A stretch of 17,604 nt of DNA. It comes from an uncultured Bacilli bacterium. Lineage in GTDB: Bacteria; Bacillota_I; Bacilli_A; ML615J-28; CAG-313. This document shows positions 1 through 7,777 of the stretch, piece after piece. Within the stretch, counting starts at the first letter, position 1; every line of letters starts with the position of its first letter. The stretch is taken from NCBI GenBank assembly GCA_904502205.1, contig CAJGDR010000015.1, positions 1 to 17,604 on the forward strand, written 5' to 3'. The translations under genes and the position numbers were made by a program. Below the pieces are notes generated by a model that was given only the letters and a program-made list of their open reading frames with translations, did not search any database and had not been told where the DNA came from.

Positions 1-1
1 C

Positions 2-217
2 TATGACTACAAACAAAACAAAATCTATGCCGATATTTTCTCATGTGCACCATTTGATTTTACACTTGTACCAGAATATTTTTCAAAATTCGGTAAAGTT
101 GTTTCTAATCAATTAGTATCACGTGGAACTAAACATATTTACTTAGTTAAATCTAATGTTGATAAAGATGCGTTACTTGCTAATACAAAATGGCAAAAAG
201 TAAGTAAATATAAATAA
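2..217 (+). CDS. 3' end of an unrecognised protein (partial)
   Basis: An open frame enters from the left edge and ends at TAA 215-217, giving the last 71 residues of a protein whose start lies outside the window. The fragment is soluble-looking, with mixed aromatic and lysine residues and a basic end (WQKVSKYK). No transmembrane segment or catalytic motif is visible. It reads in the same frame without interruption and is followed four bases later by a strong terminator, which supports it as a real, last-in-operon gene. I do not recognise the family and assign no function. Confidence 0.7.
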   Translation, partial: YDYKQNKIYADIFSCAPFDFTLVPEYFSKFGKVVSNQLVSRGTKHIYLVKSNVDKDALLANTKWQKVSKYK

Positions 218-220
218 AAT

Positions 221-255
221 AAAACAACCATTTCATAAGAAATGGTTGTTTTTTT
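221..255. terminator. Strong intrinsic terminator, probably bidirectional
   Basis: A 14-bp perfect stem (221-234 with 239-252) closes on the four-base loop ATAA and runs into a T tract ending at 255. It ends the partial gene on the plus strand. Read on the minus strand it is followed by a second T-rich run (complement of about 206-220), so it can also terminate the minus-strand regulator that stops at 282. This fits a shared terminator between convergent genes. Confidence 0.9.
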
Positions 256-282
256 GTAAAAAAATTAAATATATGATATAAT
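254..282 (+). promoter_or_regulatory. Candidate antisense sigma-A promoter inside the regulator's 3' end
   Basis: On the plus strand TTGTAA (254-259) is followed by a 17-bp spacer and a perfect TATAAT (277-282), preceded by TG at 274-275 (extended -10, TGATATAAT). The same TGATATAAT string forms the promoter before the kinase gene at 7247. The predicted start is near 289, so a transcript would run antisense through the whole minus-strand regulator (282-608) and reach the oxidoreductase gene at 672. The match could be chance in AT-rich DNA, but the exact spacing and extended -10 make it credible. Confidence 0.5.
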
Positions 283-608
283 TAACAACGACGTTTATGA
301 TTTGCAGATAATAAAGAAATATTGTTGTTAAAGTTTTCAAGAGCTATACTTAGATCTGTTTGAAGTCTCTCAAGGGCTTCGCTCATGTATTCTGGTATGT
401 ATGAGTTGCTAAAACCAATGATGTAATCAGTTGATACATTGAATAAATCAGCAAGCATAATTACTGATTTAATATCTGGTTCACAAATACGATTAACATA
501 GTTACGAATAGTGTATGCTTTAATACCAGTTTTAGCTTCTATATCTTTATATTTTAATTGATTTTCTTTAATTAGAAATCTTAGTCTTTCTGCAAATTTG
601 TTAGTCAT
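282..608 (-). CDS. Small XRE-family helix-turn-helix regulator
   Basis: A 108-residue DNA-binding protein. Residues about 6-66 form an XRE/Cro-type helix-turn-helix: LRFLIKENQLKYKDIEAKTG leads into the turn and TIRNYVNRICEPDIKSVIML continues through the recognition helix. The usual ending LADLFNVSTDYIIG follows. The remaining 40 residues look helical and end in a basic HKRRC tail, perhaps for dimerisation. The start ATG (606-608) has a GAGGT ribosome site 6-7 bases upstream and a perfect promoter. The gene is divergent from the SDR gene at 672, and the palindrome over its own -10 suggests it represses itself and possibly its neighbour. The target and any ligand are unknown. Confidence 0.88.
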   Translation of the reverse strand: MTNKFAERLRFLIKENQLKYKDIEAKTGIKAYTIRNYVNRICEPDIKSVIMLADLFNVSTDYIIGFSNSYIPEYMSEALERLQTDLSIALENFNNNISLLSANHKRRC

Positions 609-624
609 AAGTTACCTCACTTAA

Positions 625-643
625 CATATTATACTAAAATATG
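625..643. promoter_or_regulatory. Candidate operator for the XRE regulator (6-7-6 palindrome)
   Basis: CATATT (625-630) and AATATG (638-643) are perfect inverted arms separated by 7 bp. The palindrome covers the -10 box of the minus-strand regulator promoter. It also covers a weak plus-strand -10 candidate (TAAAAT 635-640, with TTACCT 612-617 seventeen bases upstream). The size and placement suit a small XRE dimer, so occupancy would block both divergent genes. This is inferred from position and symmetry only, and the arms are AT-rich. Confidence 0.45.
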
Positions 644-656
644 AGGAATTTGTCAA
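628..656 (-). promoter_or_regulatory. Consensus sigma-A promoter of the XRE regulator
   Basis: On the minus strand TTGACA (651-656) is separated by exactly 17 bp from TATAAT (628-633). Both hexamers match the consensus perfectly. The predicted start is near 621, giving a short leader of about 12 bases that contains the ribosome site. Confidence 0.85.
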
Positions 657-671
657 ACTAAGAGGCGTATT

Positions 672-1637
672 ATGAAATATATTATTACAGGTGCAACAGG
701 TCATATCGGAAACAATCTAGTAAAGTTATTATTAGAATTAGGTCATGATGTTACAATCTTAATTAGGAATATCAATGATCCATCAATTAAAGAATTTAAT
801 TGTTGTAAATTAATTGGTGATTTATCCGATAATGATTTTATTGAATCAAGTATTTGTGAAGATGCTATTGTCATTCATTCAGCTGGTATTATCGATATTA
901 CTGAAAAACAAGTTGAACAAATGATGAAAGTAAATGTCGCAGCAACAATTAATTTAGTTCAAACTTGTATTAAGAAAAAAGTGAAGAAGTTCATTTACTT
1001 AAGTTCAACGGATGCGATATCAGGAAAATGCATGAAAGTAAAAGAACCAAATGAATTTTTACTAGATGGTCTTGATACATATTATGGTATTACTAAAGCG
1101 ATGGCTAGTGATTATGTTCTTAAAACTATTAAACAAGGTTTACTAGATGGTTGTATTATTTGTCCATCAGCGGTTCTTGGAACTAGAGATTTTAAAGTAT
1201 CATCCCAAGGAAGTGTTGTAAAAAGTTGTTTAAATAAAAAAGTATGTTTTTATACAAAAGGCAACTATAACTTTGTTGATGTTGAAAATGTTTGTCTTGC
1301 AATATACAATGCTAGTATTAATAGTCCTAGTCCTGTCTATTTAGTTACAGGTAAAGATGTTACAATAAAAGAGTTTTTTAAAGCTATTTATAAAGGATTA
1401 AATAAAAAACCGATTATGATTTATTCACCTTATTGGTTAACAATCATCGGTACTTGGTTTTCTCCACTTTATTATAAACTTACAAAAAAGAAACCAGTTT
1501 ATACAAAAATGGCTATAAAGACTTTAAATGATAAAAAAACTTTTGAAAATGAGCTTGCAATTAAAGAAATAGGCTTAGTTGAAACCGATTTTCAAGCACT
1601 TGTTAATAAAACAATCGATTGGTTTAAAAGATTTTAA
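672..1637 (+). CDS. NAD(P)-dependent extended short-chain dehydrogenase/epimerase
   Basis: A 321-residue extended-SDR enzyme with an N-terminal Rossmann fold. The dinucleotide motif GATGHIG lies at residues 7-13, directly after the first strand. The catalytic set is visible as Ser111/Ser112 (YLSSTD) and the YxxxK pair Tyr138 and Lys142 (YYGITK). The C-terminal part would set substrate choice. The order of motifs resembles dihydroflavonol-4-reductase or nucleoside-sugar epimerase-like members, but the substrate cannot be read from the sequence. The ATG at 672 follows AGAGG (661-665) with a 6-base gap. The gene is divergent from the XRE regulator and has no clear strong promoter of its own, so it may depend on the weak promoter inside the palindrome or on transcription from 254-282. 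Confidence 0.88.
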   Translation: MKYIITGATGHIGNNLVKLLLELGHDVTILIRNINDPSIKEFNCCKLIGDLSDNDFIESSICEDAIVIHSAGIIDITEKQVEQMMKVNVAATINLVQTCIKKKVKKFIYLSSTDAISGKCMKVKEPNEFLLDGLDTYYGITKAMASDYVLKTIKQGLLDGCIICPSAVLGTRDFKVSSQGSVVKSCLNKKVCFYTKGNYNFVDVENVCLAIYNASINSPSPVYLVTGKDVTIKEFFKAIYKGLNKKPIMIYSPYWLTIIGTWFSPLYYKLTKKKPVYTKMAIKTLNDKKTFENELAIKEIGLVETDFQALVNKTIDWFKRF

Positions 1638-1646
1638 GTTAATAAA

Positions 1647-1675
1647 TTGATTTTTTTTGCGAAATGCGATATAAT
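1647..1675 (+). promoter_or_regulatory. Sigma-A promoter of the tig-clpX-lon block
   Basis: TTGATT (1647-1652), a 17-bp spacer and a perfect TATAAT (1670-1675) lie just after the SDR stop codon and upstream of the strong ribosome site AAGGAG before tig. No CIRCE or CtsR-type repeat was seen beside it, so heat control is not evident here. Confidence 0.8.
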
Positions 1676-1706
1676 ATATAAGATAAAAAAACAAGGAGAT
1701 ATATAA

Positions 1707-3110
1707 ATGAGTACTGTAGAAAAATTAACAAACAATCAAGTAAAATTAACTATCGAAGTATCTAAAGAATTATTTGGTGAAGCTATTAAAGCTGTTTATC
1801 CACAAGTATCTAAAGATACAAAAGTTGACGGATTCCGTCCAGGTAAAGTTCCAATGAACATCTTTATTTCAAGATTTGGTTATGGACCACTTTACGAAGA
1901 AGCTGTAAACTATGTAATCAATAAAACATATCCAGCTGCTGTTGAAGAAAACAATTTAGAAGTTGTTGACTATCCAAAAATTGATTTAGATTTCGCAACA
2001 ATTTCTCATGATGCTGGATTCACTTATACTGCAGAAGTATACGTAATGCCTGTTGTTGAACTTCAAAAATATACTGGTTTAACTTTCAAAGCATTATCAA
2101 AAACTGTTGGTAAAAAAGAAGTTGAAGAAGCAATTAAAAATCGTTTAGCTGCAAAAGCTGAAAATGTAATCAAAGAAGGTGCTGCTGAACTTGGTGACAC
2201 ATTAGTATTTGATTTCGAAGGTTTCGTTGATGGTGTAGCATTCGAAGGTGGAAAAGCTGAAAACTACGAATTAGTACTTGGAAGTGGACAATTCATTCCA
2301 GGATTTGAAGATCAATTAGTTGGTTTAAAAGCTGAAGAAGCTAAAGATGTTAATGTAACATTCCCAGAAAACTATCATGCTGATTTAGCTGGTAAAGCTG
2401 CAACTTTCAAATGTTTAGTTCATGAAGTTAAAACTAAAGTTGTTCCAACACTTGATGAAGAATTCGTAAAAGAAGCTGAAATCGAAGGTGTATCAACTGT
2501 TGCTGAATTCGAAGCTCACGTTAAAAATGAATTAAAAGCTGCTAAACTTAATGCTTATGAAGAAGACTTCACACAAAAAGTATTAAAAGAATTAGTTGAC
2601 AACAACCCAATTGATTTACCAGTATGCATGATCGATAATTATGCAAAACAATTAGAAGATAATGCTCATAAACAAGCAGAACAATACAAAATTCCATTTG
2701 AAATGTTCTTACAATTCCAAGGTTTAAATGAAGAAACATTTAAAGCAAGAACTAGAGAAACTGCTGAAAATCAAATTAAAGTTGATTTATTAATCGATGC
2801 AGTTGCTAAAGCTGAAAACTTAAAACCAGCTGATGAAGCTATTGAAGAAGAATACAAACAAATTGCAGAAGCAAATAAAGTATCTTTAGAAAAAGCTAAA
2901 AAAGCTGTTTCAGTTGAAGATGTTGTTTATCATATGAACAAACAATTAGCACTTGAATTCTTAAAGAAAAATAATGGTCCTGCAAAAGCTGCTAAAAAAG
3001 AAGAAGTAAAAGAAGAAGCTAAAGAAGAACCAAAAGCAAAAAAAGCACCAGCTAAGAAAGCTCCTGCTAAAAAAACTACAACAAAAAAAGCTACTAAAAA
3101 AGCTGAATAA
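1707..3110 (+). CDS. tig: Trigger factor (ribosome-bound chaperone) with Lys/Ala-rich tail
   Basis: A cytoplasmic chaperone and peptidyl-prolyl isomerase that binds ribosomal protein L23 at the exit tunnel and shields nascent chains. The N-terminal ribosome-binding domain carries the signature GFRPGKVP at residues 42-49, with Pro where many homologues have Lys. An FKBP-type isomerase domain spans about residues 155-245 (GDTLVFDFEGFVDG, then GSGQFIPGFEDQLVGLK). The SurA-like C-terminal helical arms follow to about residue 423. The protein has 467 residues against the usual 425-435. The excess is a tail at 424-467 with 16 Lys, ending in AKKAP-type repeats that look like a histone H1 tail. The ribosome site AAGGAGAT and a good promoter precede it. 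It is followed by clpX and lon, the classical Bacillota order. Confidence 0.97.
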   Translation: MSTVEKLTNNQVKLTIEVSKELFGEAIKAVYPQVSKDTKVDGFRPGKVPMNIFISRFGYGPLYEEAVNYVINKTYPAAVEENNLEVVDYPKIDLDFATISHDAGFTYTAEVYVMPVVELQKYTGLTFKALSKTVGKKEVEEAIKNRLAAKAENVIKEGAAELGDTLVFDFEGFVDGVAFEGGKAENYELVLGSGQFIPGFEDQLVGLKAEEAKDVNVTFPENYHADLAGKAATFKCLVHEVKTKVVPTLDEEFVKEAEIEGVSTVAEFEAHVKNELKAAKLNAYEEDFTQKVLKELVDNNPIDLPVCMIDNYAKQLEDNAHKQAEQYKIPFEMFLQFQGLNEETFKARTRETAENQIKVDLLIDAVAKAENLKPADEAIEEEYKQIAEANKVSLEKAKKAVSVEDVVYHMNKQLALEFLKKNNGPAKAAKKEEVKEEAKEEPKAKKAPAKKAPAKKTTTKKATKKAE

Positions 3111-3176
3111 ATAAAATCCAAAAATTAGCATAGGTTGGACGTAATTTTACCATAATAAATATTAGGGTGGTGAATT

Positions 3177-4346
3177 ATGTTTAGCGATGCTAATTTTTTA
3201 GATAAGTACGTATGTTCATTTTGTGAAAGTGTTGTTGGTCCGGAAAAAGTAATGTTAGGACAAAACAACGCAATCATTTGTGAAGATTGTATTGATTTAT
3301 TTTATGATATATTAAATATATCAGATCAAACTTTAGTTGAGACACCAAAAATTATTACACCAAAAACTGTCTATAAAGAACTTTCAAAAGTAGTAATTGG
3401 CCAAGAAGCTGCTAAAAAGATTTTATCAGTTGCAGTTGTTAATCATTATAAACGAATTAAATACAATTTAAATGTTGATAAATCAAATGTTTTAATGATT
3501 GGACCAAGTGGATGTGGAAAAACACTACTTGCTAAAACACTTGCTAAAATTATTGATGTTCCTTTTGCGATTGTCGATGCGACAGTTTATACTGAAGCAG
3601 GATATGTTGGTGAAGATGTTGAAAATATCTTATTAAGGTTATTACAAAATGCTAATTATAATAAGGAATTAGCAGAATGCGGAATTGTTTTTATTGATGA
3701 AATTGATAAGTTATCAAGAAAATCTGAAAATCCATCAATAACAAGAGATGTTAGTGGTGAAGGTGTTCAAAATTCATTATTAAAAATTATCGAAGGTAAC
3801 CAAATCAATATTTCACCTCATGGTGGTAGAAAACATCCGTATCAAGAATATATTTCATTTGATACATCGAATGTTTTATTTATTTGTGCAGGTGCTTTTG
3901 ATGGACTAAAGTTTGAAAAAAGTATAAATACTTTAGGATTTATGAAAACAAATAAAAATCAAGATATTGATATTAATTCAGAATTAATTAAATATGGTTT
4001 AATTCCGGAACTTTTAGGAAGATTACCAGTTTTAGTTAAAATGGATCAATTATCAAAAGAAGATTTAAAAAATATTTTATTATTGAAAGATTATGGTATT
4101 ATTTCACAGTATCAAAAGTTATTAGAAATTGATGATGTCAAGTTAGTTATTGATGATGCAGCAATTAATAAAATTGTCGAATTAGCATATCTAACTGGTA
4201 GTGGAGCAAGAGCTTTAAAAAGAGAATTAGAAAAAGTGATGTTAGATGTTATGTTTAATATTGAAGATAATTCTAAAAGTCAACAATGTATTATAACTAA
4301 TCATACAATAGAAGATCACTGTAACTATCAATTAAAAGAAATATAG
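3177..4346 (+). CDS. clpX: ClpX, AAA+ unfoldase of the Clp protease
   Basis: A hexameric ATPase that recognises, unfolds and threads proteins into the ClpP peptidase. The N-terminal zinc-binding domain has Cys13, Cys16, Cys35 and Cys38. Walker A is GPSGCGKT (109-116) and Walker B is IVFIDE (170-175). The pore loop GYVG is at 142-145 and the RKH loop at 218-220. The conserved block YGLIPELLGRLP and the sensor-2 segment GSGARALKRELE follow. The ClpP-docking loop, normally IGF, reads LGF at 253-255. Length (389) is slightly short of the usual 410-425. The start ATG has AGGGTGGTG four bases upstream. The 66-base gap after tig has only a weak promoter candidate, and lon begins nine bases after the stop. 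clpP is not in the window. Confidence 0.97.
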   Translation: MFSDANFLDKYVCSFCESVVGPEKVMLGQNNAIICEDCIDLFYDILNISDQTLVETPKIITPKTVYKELSKVVIGQEAAKKILSVAVVNHYKRIKYNLNVDKSNVLMIGPSGCGKTLLAKTLAKIIDVPFAIVDATVYTEAGYVGEDVENILLRLLQNANYNKELAECGIVFIDEIDKLSRKSENPSITRDVSGEGVQNSLLKIIEGNQINISPHGGRKHPYQEYISFDTSNVLFICAGAFDGLKFEKSINTLGFMKTNKNQDIDINSELIKYGLIPELLGRLPVLVKMDQLSKEDLKNILLLKDYGIISQYQKLLEIDDVKLVIDDAAINKIVELAYLTGSGARALKRELEKVMLDVMFNIEDNSKSQQCIITNHTIEDHCNYQLKEI

Positions 4347-4355
4347 GAGGTTATG

Positions 4356-6665
4356 ATGGAAAATGTTAATTTAAATTTAATGGAACTTCCAGCAATTATT
4401 ATGAATGATTTTATACCATTTCCACATACCGAAATGCGTATAGATTTAACAGGCAATTTACAAATTGAATCATTAAAGATTGCTGAACAATATGACAACA
4501 TGGTTGTATTATTAATTCCAAATAGTGAACTTGGTAATAATGCATACATGAATGTAGCAGTTGTTGGTAAGATTTTATTAAATATGTCAATGCCTGGTAA
4601 TACAAAAAGAGTAAAAATTGCTATTCAAGAACGTTGTAAACTAATTGGCGTGAAAGAAAAATCACATGGTTTAATCGTTGATGTAGAAGTTGGCGTTGAA
4701 AATCGTGGTAATGAATCAGAAATTATTCCACTTATGAATTTAATCAGTAGTGAAATTTCAAGTGATACACAGAAATTACCATTAGAAAATCGTGAAGCTT
4801 TTAATAAAGTTGTTAAAGAAAGCAATGTTGAAAAGTTTCCTGATTTAGTAATTAGCACACTACGTTTTGATTACAAAACAAAGATTCGTTATTTACAATG
4901 TTTAAGTTTATCAGAAAGACTTAAAATGTTACTTCAAGACTTACATCTTCATAAATACTTCCATGATATTGAAAGTAAGATTGATGATGATGTTAAAAAG
5001 AATATTAACGAAAGTCAAAAAGAATATTATTTAAGAGAAAAGATTCGTGCTATTCAAGACGAACTTGGTGATAAAGTTAAAAAAGATTCTGATGTTGAAG
5101 CTTTAAGAATTAAAATCAAAGAAGCAAAAATGCCTGCAAATGTTGAAGAAAGAGCTTTAAAAGAACTTGCCAGATATCAAAGTTCAAGCTTTAATTCACC
5201 TGAAACAGGTATCATTAGAACTTATTTAGATTTCTTAGTTAGTCTTCCATGGAATAGTGAATCAGTAGATTCTGATGATATTAATAAAGCTAAAGAAGAA
5301 CTAGATAAAGATCATTATGGACTTGAAAAAGTTAAAGATCGTATCTTAGAATATTTAGCAGTTAAAATTATGAATAAGAAAAACCCACAAGCAATTCTTT
5401 GTTTAGTTGGTCCTCCAGGTGTTGGTAAAACATCTCTTGCAAGATCAATTGCTAAAGCATTAAATAAACAATTTGTTAAAGAATCACTTGGTGGTGTTCG
5501 TGATGAGGCTGAAATTAGAGGTCATAGAAGAACGTATATTGGTGCTCTTCCAGGACGTATTTTACAAAGCCTTGCAAAAGCTAAAACAAATAATCCAGTG
5601 TTCTTACTTGATGAAATTGATAAATTAAGTAGCGATTATAAAGGTGATCCAACAAGTGCTTTACTTGAAGTATTAGATCCAGAACAAAATCGTATCTTTA
5701 GTGATCACTATTTGGAAGAAACATTTGATTTATCAAAAGTATTCTTCATTTGTACAGCAAACTATATCGGCAATATTCCTGCTCCACTTCGCGACCGTAT
5801 GGAAATTGTTGAGCTTTCAAGTTATACTGAATACGAAAAATTTGAAATTGCTAAACGTCATTTAATACCAAAACAAATGGCTTTACATGGTTTAAAAGAA
5901 GAACAATTAGAAATTACTGATCAAGCAATTTATTCAGTTATTCAAAACTATACAAGAGAAACTGGTGTACGTGAATTAGAAAGATTTATTGGTTCAATTA
6001 TTCGTAAAACTATCAAAAAAATCTTGACTGATGGAGTTAAAAAAGTTTTAGTAAATGCTGAAAATATTGAAGAAATTCTAGGAAAAAGTCGTTTCACAAA
6101 TAATAAAGTTGAAGACAATGATCAAGTTGGTGTTGTAACTGGACTTGCTTATACTCAATTTGGTGGAGATACACTTGCAGTTGAAGTTTGCTATTATAAT
6201 GGTGATGGACGCTTAGTTATAACTGGTAAACTTGGAGATGTAATGAAAGAGTCTGCTCATGCTGCTTTAAGTTATGTTAAAAGTAATGCTGCTAAATTTG
6301 AAATTGATCCTACAATTTTCAAAGCTAATGATATTCATATCCATGTACCAGAAGGTGCAATTCCAAAAGATGGTCCATCAGCTGGTGTTACAATGGTTAC
6401 AGCATTAGTTTCAGCTCTAAGTAACCGTAAAGTTCGTCATGATGTTGGTATGACTGGGGAAATCACACTACGTGGTAGAGTATTACCAATTGGTGGTCTT
6501 CGTGAAAAATCAATTGCTGCAAGTCGTAGTGGATTAAAAACAATTATTATTCCAAACGAAAACGTACGTGATTTAGATGAAATTCCAGCAAGTGTTAAAG
6601 CTAATTTAGAAATCATTAGTGTAAAAACAATTGATGAAGTTTTAGAAATTGCTTTAGTAAAATAA
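4356..6665 (+). CDS. lon: Lon ATP-dependent protease
   Basis: A cytoplasmic AAA+ serine protease that degrades misfolded and regulatory proteins. The N-terminal substrate-binding domain covers about residues 8-200 and is followed by a helical linker. Walker A is GPPGVGKT (352-359), Walker B is FLLDEID (416-422), and the C-terminal protease domain has the Ser-Lys dyad in DGPSAG (Ser675) and LREKS (Lys718). The length is typical. Two adjacent ATGs exist, at 4353 and 4356. The ribosome site AGGAGG (4345-4350) overlaps the clpX stop codon and lies only 2 bases from the first but 5 from the second, so I chose 4356. The tight join with clpX implies co-transcription. Bacillus has lonB and engB near this locus and neither is present here. 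Confidence 0.97.
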   Translation: MENVNLNLMELPAIIMNDFIPFPHTEMRIDLTGNLQIESLKIAEQYDNMVVLLIPNSELGNNAYMNVAVVGKILLNMSMPGNTKRVKIAIQERCKLIGVKEKSHGLIVDVEVGVENRGNESEIIPLMNLISSEISSDTQKLPLENREAFNKVVKESNVEKFPDLVISTLRFDYKTKIRYLQCLSLSERLKMLLQDLHLHKYFHDIESKIDDDVKKNINESQKEYYLREKIRAIQDELGDKVKKDSDVEALRIKIKEAKMPANVEERALKELARYQSSSFNSPETGIIRTYLDFLVSLPWNSESVDSDDINKAKEELDKDHYGLEKVKDRILEYLAVKIMNKKNPQAILCLVGPPGVGKTSLARSIAKALNKQFVKESLGGVRDEAEIRGHRRTYIGALPGRILQSLAKAKTNNPVFLLDEIDKLSSDYKGDPTSALLEVLDPEQNRIFSDHYLEETFDLSKVFFICTANYIGNIPAPLRDRMEIVELSSYTEYEKFEIAKRHLIPKQMALHGLKEEQLEITDQAIYSVIQNYTRETGVRELERFIGSIIRKTIKKILTDGVKKVLVNAENIEEILGKSRFTNNKVEDNDQVGVVTGLAYTQFGGDTLAVEVCYYNGDGRLVITGKLGDVMKESAHAALSYVKSNAAKFEIDPTIFKANDIHIHVPEGAIPKDGPSAGVTMVTALVSALSNRKVRHDVGMTGEITLRGRVLPIGGLREKSIAASRSGLKTIIIPNENVRDLDEIPASVKANLEIISVKTIDEVLEIALVK

Positions 6666-6668
6666 AAT

Positions 6669-6692
6669 AAGTCCCTTCGGGGACTTTAATTA
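6669..6692 (+). terminator. UUCG-tetraloop hairpin after lon, weak terminator
   Basis: AAGTCCC (6669-6675) pairs with GGGACTT (6680-6686) across a TTCG loop, an especially stable tetraloop. The following tract (TAATTATTT) is interrupted by A, so termination is probably partial and some read-through into the acetyltransferase gene at 6705 is likely. The hairpin could equally protect the 3' end of the lon message. Confidence 0.7.
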
Positions 6693-6704
6693 TTTGGAGT
6701 TATT

Positions 6705-7190
6705 ATGATTATAAAAGAAGCACAAAAGTCGCAAATTGATGAGATTTTAAGCATTTATGAAGTAGCTAAAAGCTTTATGCGTAAAAATGGCAATCATTTA
6801 CAATGGATTAATGGTTATCCAAGTCTAGAGATTGTATTAGATGATCTTAAAAATAATAATCTTTATATAATTGAAGAAAACAAACAAATCGTTGGTGTGT
6901 TTACTTTAATTATTGGAAATGATCCAAGTTATGAATACATTGAAGGCAAATGGTTAAATAGCGAGCCGTATGGCACGATTCACCGAATTGCTAGCAACTT
7001 TAAAACAAAAGGTATTTTAGAAATAGCTGTAAATTATGCTTTCAGTAAAATTAATAACTTGCGTATTGATACACATGAGGTAAATATTCCAATGCAAAAT
7101 GCTATTTCTAAATTAGGTTTTACTAAATGTGGTATTATTTATTTGGTTAGTGATAAAACTCCACGCATTGCTTATCAAAAAGTTCGTTAA
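6705..7190 (+). CDS. GNAT-family N-acetyltransferase
   Basis: A 161-residue protein with the GNAT layout: an N-terminal strand and helix (IIKEAQKSQIDEILSIYEVA), then an NxxxxW-type segment near residue 35. A central beta hairpin follows (LYIIEENKQIVGVFTLIIG, about 63-81). The YGTIHRIAS segment comes next, and the C-terminal LRIDTHEVNIPMQNAISKLGFTKCG block carries the acetyl-CoA-side helix and last strands. The canonical acetyl-CoA loop Q/RxxGxG/A is degenerate here (RIASNFKTKGI). The substrate cannot be assigned. The start follows TGGAG by 5 bases. It lies 39 bases after lon with only a weak terminator between, so it may be partly expressed with lon. Confidence 0.85.
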   Translation: MIIKEAQKSQIDEILSIYEVAKSFMRKNGNHLQWINGYPSLEIVLDDLKNNNLYIIEENKQIVGVFTLIIGNDPSYEYIEGKWLNSEPYGTIHRIASNFKTKGILEIAVNYAFSKINNLRIDTHEVNIPMQNAISKLGFTKCGIIYLVSDKTPRIAYQKVR

Positions 7191-7191
7191 T

Positions 7192-7222
7192 TTGCAACAA
7201 TAAACTAATTATATGATATAAT
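7192..7222 (+). promoter_or_regulatory. Sigma-A promoter of the kinase/metallopeptidase pair
   Basis: TTGCAA (7192-7197) and a perfect TATAAT (7217-7222) are separated by 19 bp, a long spacer offset by an extended -10 (TGATATAAT from 7214). The predicted start is near 7229. That would leave only about six bases before the GTG at 7235, which favours the ATG at 7247 as the true start. Confidence 0.7.
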
Positions 7223-7246
7223 ATATACGGAAAAGTGAGTGATACT

Positions 7247-7777
7247 ATGTTAATATTGGTTGGACCAAGTGCTTCAGGTAAGACCGAAGCAACTAAAATT
7301 TTAATAGAGAAATACAATTTAAAAAAATTAGTTACTTATACAACAAGAAATATGCGTGTACATGAAGTAAATGGTAAAGATTATCATTTCATATCAAAAG
7401 AAGAATTTATGGATAAAATTAAAAATAATTTCTTTATTGAATATGTAGAATACAATGGTAATTTTTATGGTACATCTAGAGAAGATCTATCGAAAGATAA
7501 AGTAGTTATTCTAGAACCAGCTGGTGTTAAAGCATATGTTCAAAAAGCAAAAGAATTAATTAAAATTTGTTATTTAAGAACTTCAATTGAATATCGCTTA
7601 AAAAGAATGATTGCTCGTATGGATGATCCAAAAGAAATTGAAAAACGTATTCAAAATGATGATTTAATCTTTAATAAAGAACTAGAAACATTAGCCGATT
7701 GGGTAATTGATAGTAACGATATCTCATTAGAAGATTTAACTGAACAAATCTATCAATTATATAAACCGTTTGTATGA
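7247..7777 (+). CDS. Guanylate-kinase-like P-loop nucleotide kinase
   Basis: A guanylate-kinase-fold protein that would transfer phosphate from ATP to a nucleoside monophosphate, most likely GMP. The P-loop GPSASGKT starts at residue 6. The GMP-binding segment is recognisable in TYTTRNMRVHEVNGKDYHF and FIEYVEYNGNFYGTS. The lid helix RLKRMIARMDDPKEIEKRIQ and a C-terminal helical end complete the fold. It diverges from housekeeping Gmk in the segment normally reading like DVQGA (here EPAGVKAY) and is short at 176 residues. It may be the cell's Gmk or a specialised paralogue, so no symbol is given. A GTG at 7235 would add four residues but lacks a ribosome site; the ATG at 7247 has AGTGAG just upstream. 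Its stop TGA overlaps the next ATG. Confidence 0.82.
   Translation: MLILVGPSASGKTEATKILIEKYNLKKLVTYTTRNMRVHEVNGKDYHFISKEEFMDKIKNNFFIEYVEYNGNFYGTSREDLSKDKVVILEPAGVKAYVQKAKELIKICYLRTSIEYRLKRMIARMDDPKEIEKRIQNDDLIFNKELETLADWVIDSNDISLEDLTEQIYQLYKPFV

Noticed and set aside
2930..3121. Minus-strand open frame opposite the trigger factor tail, with a hydrophobic alanine/phenylalanine-rich translation
   Set aside because: It is the reverse complement of the Lys/Ala-rich tail codons, which yields Phe/Ala strings by composition. It has no ribosome site or promoter.
3111..3176. CtsR or HrcA (CIRCE) heat-shock operator before clpX, and likewise before tig
   Set aside because: No GGTCAAA tandem repeat and no TTAGCACTC/GAGTGCTAA inverted repeat is present in either gap.
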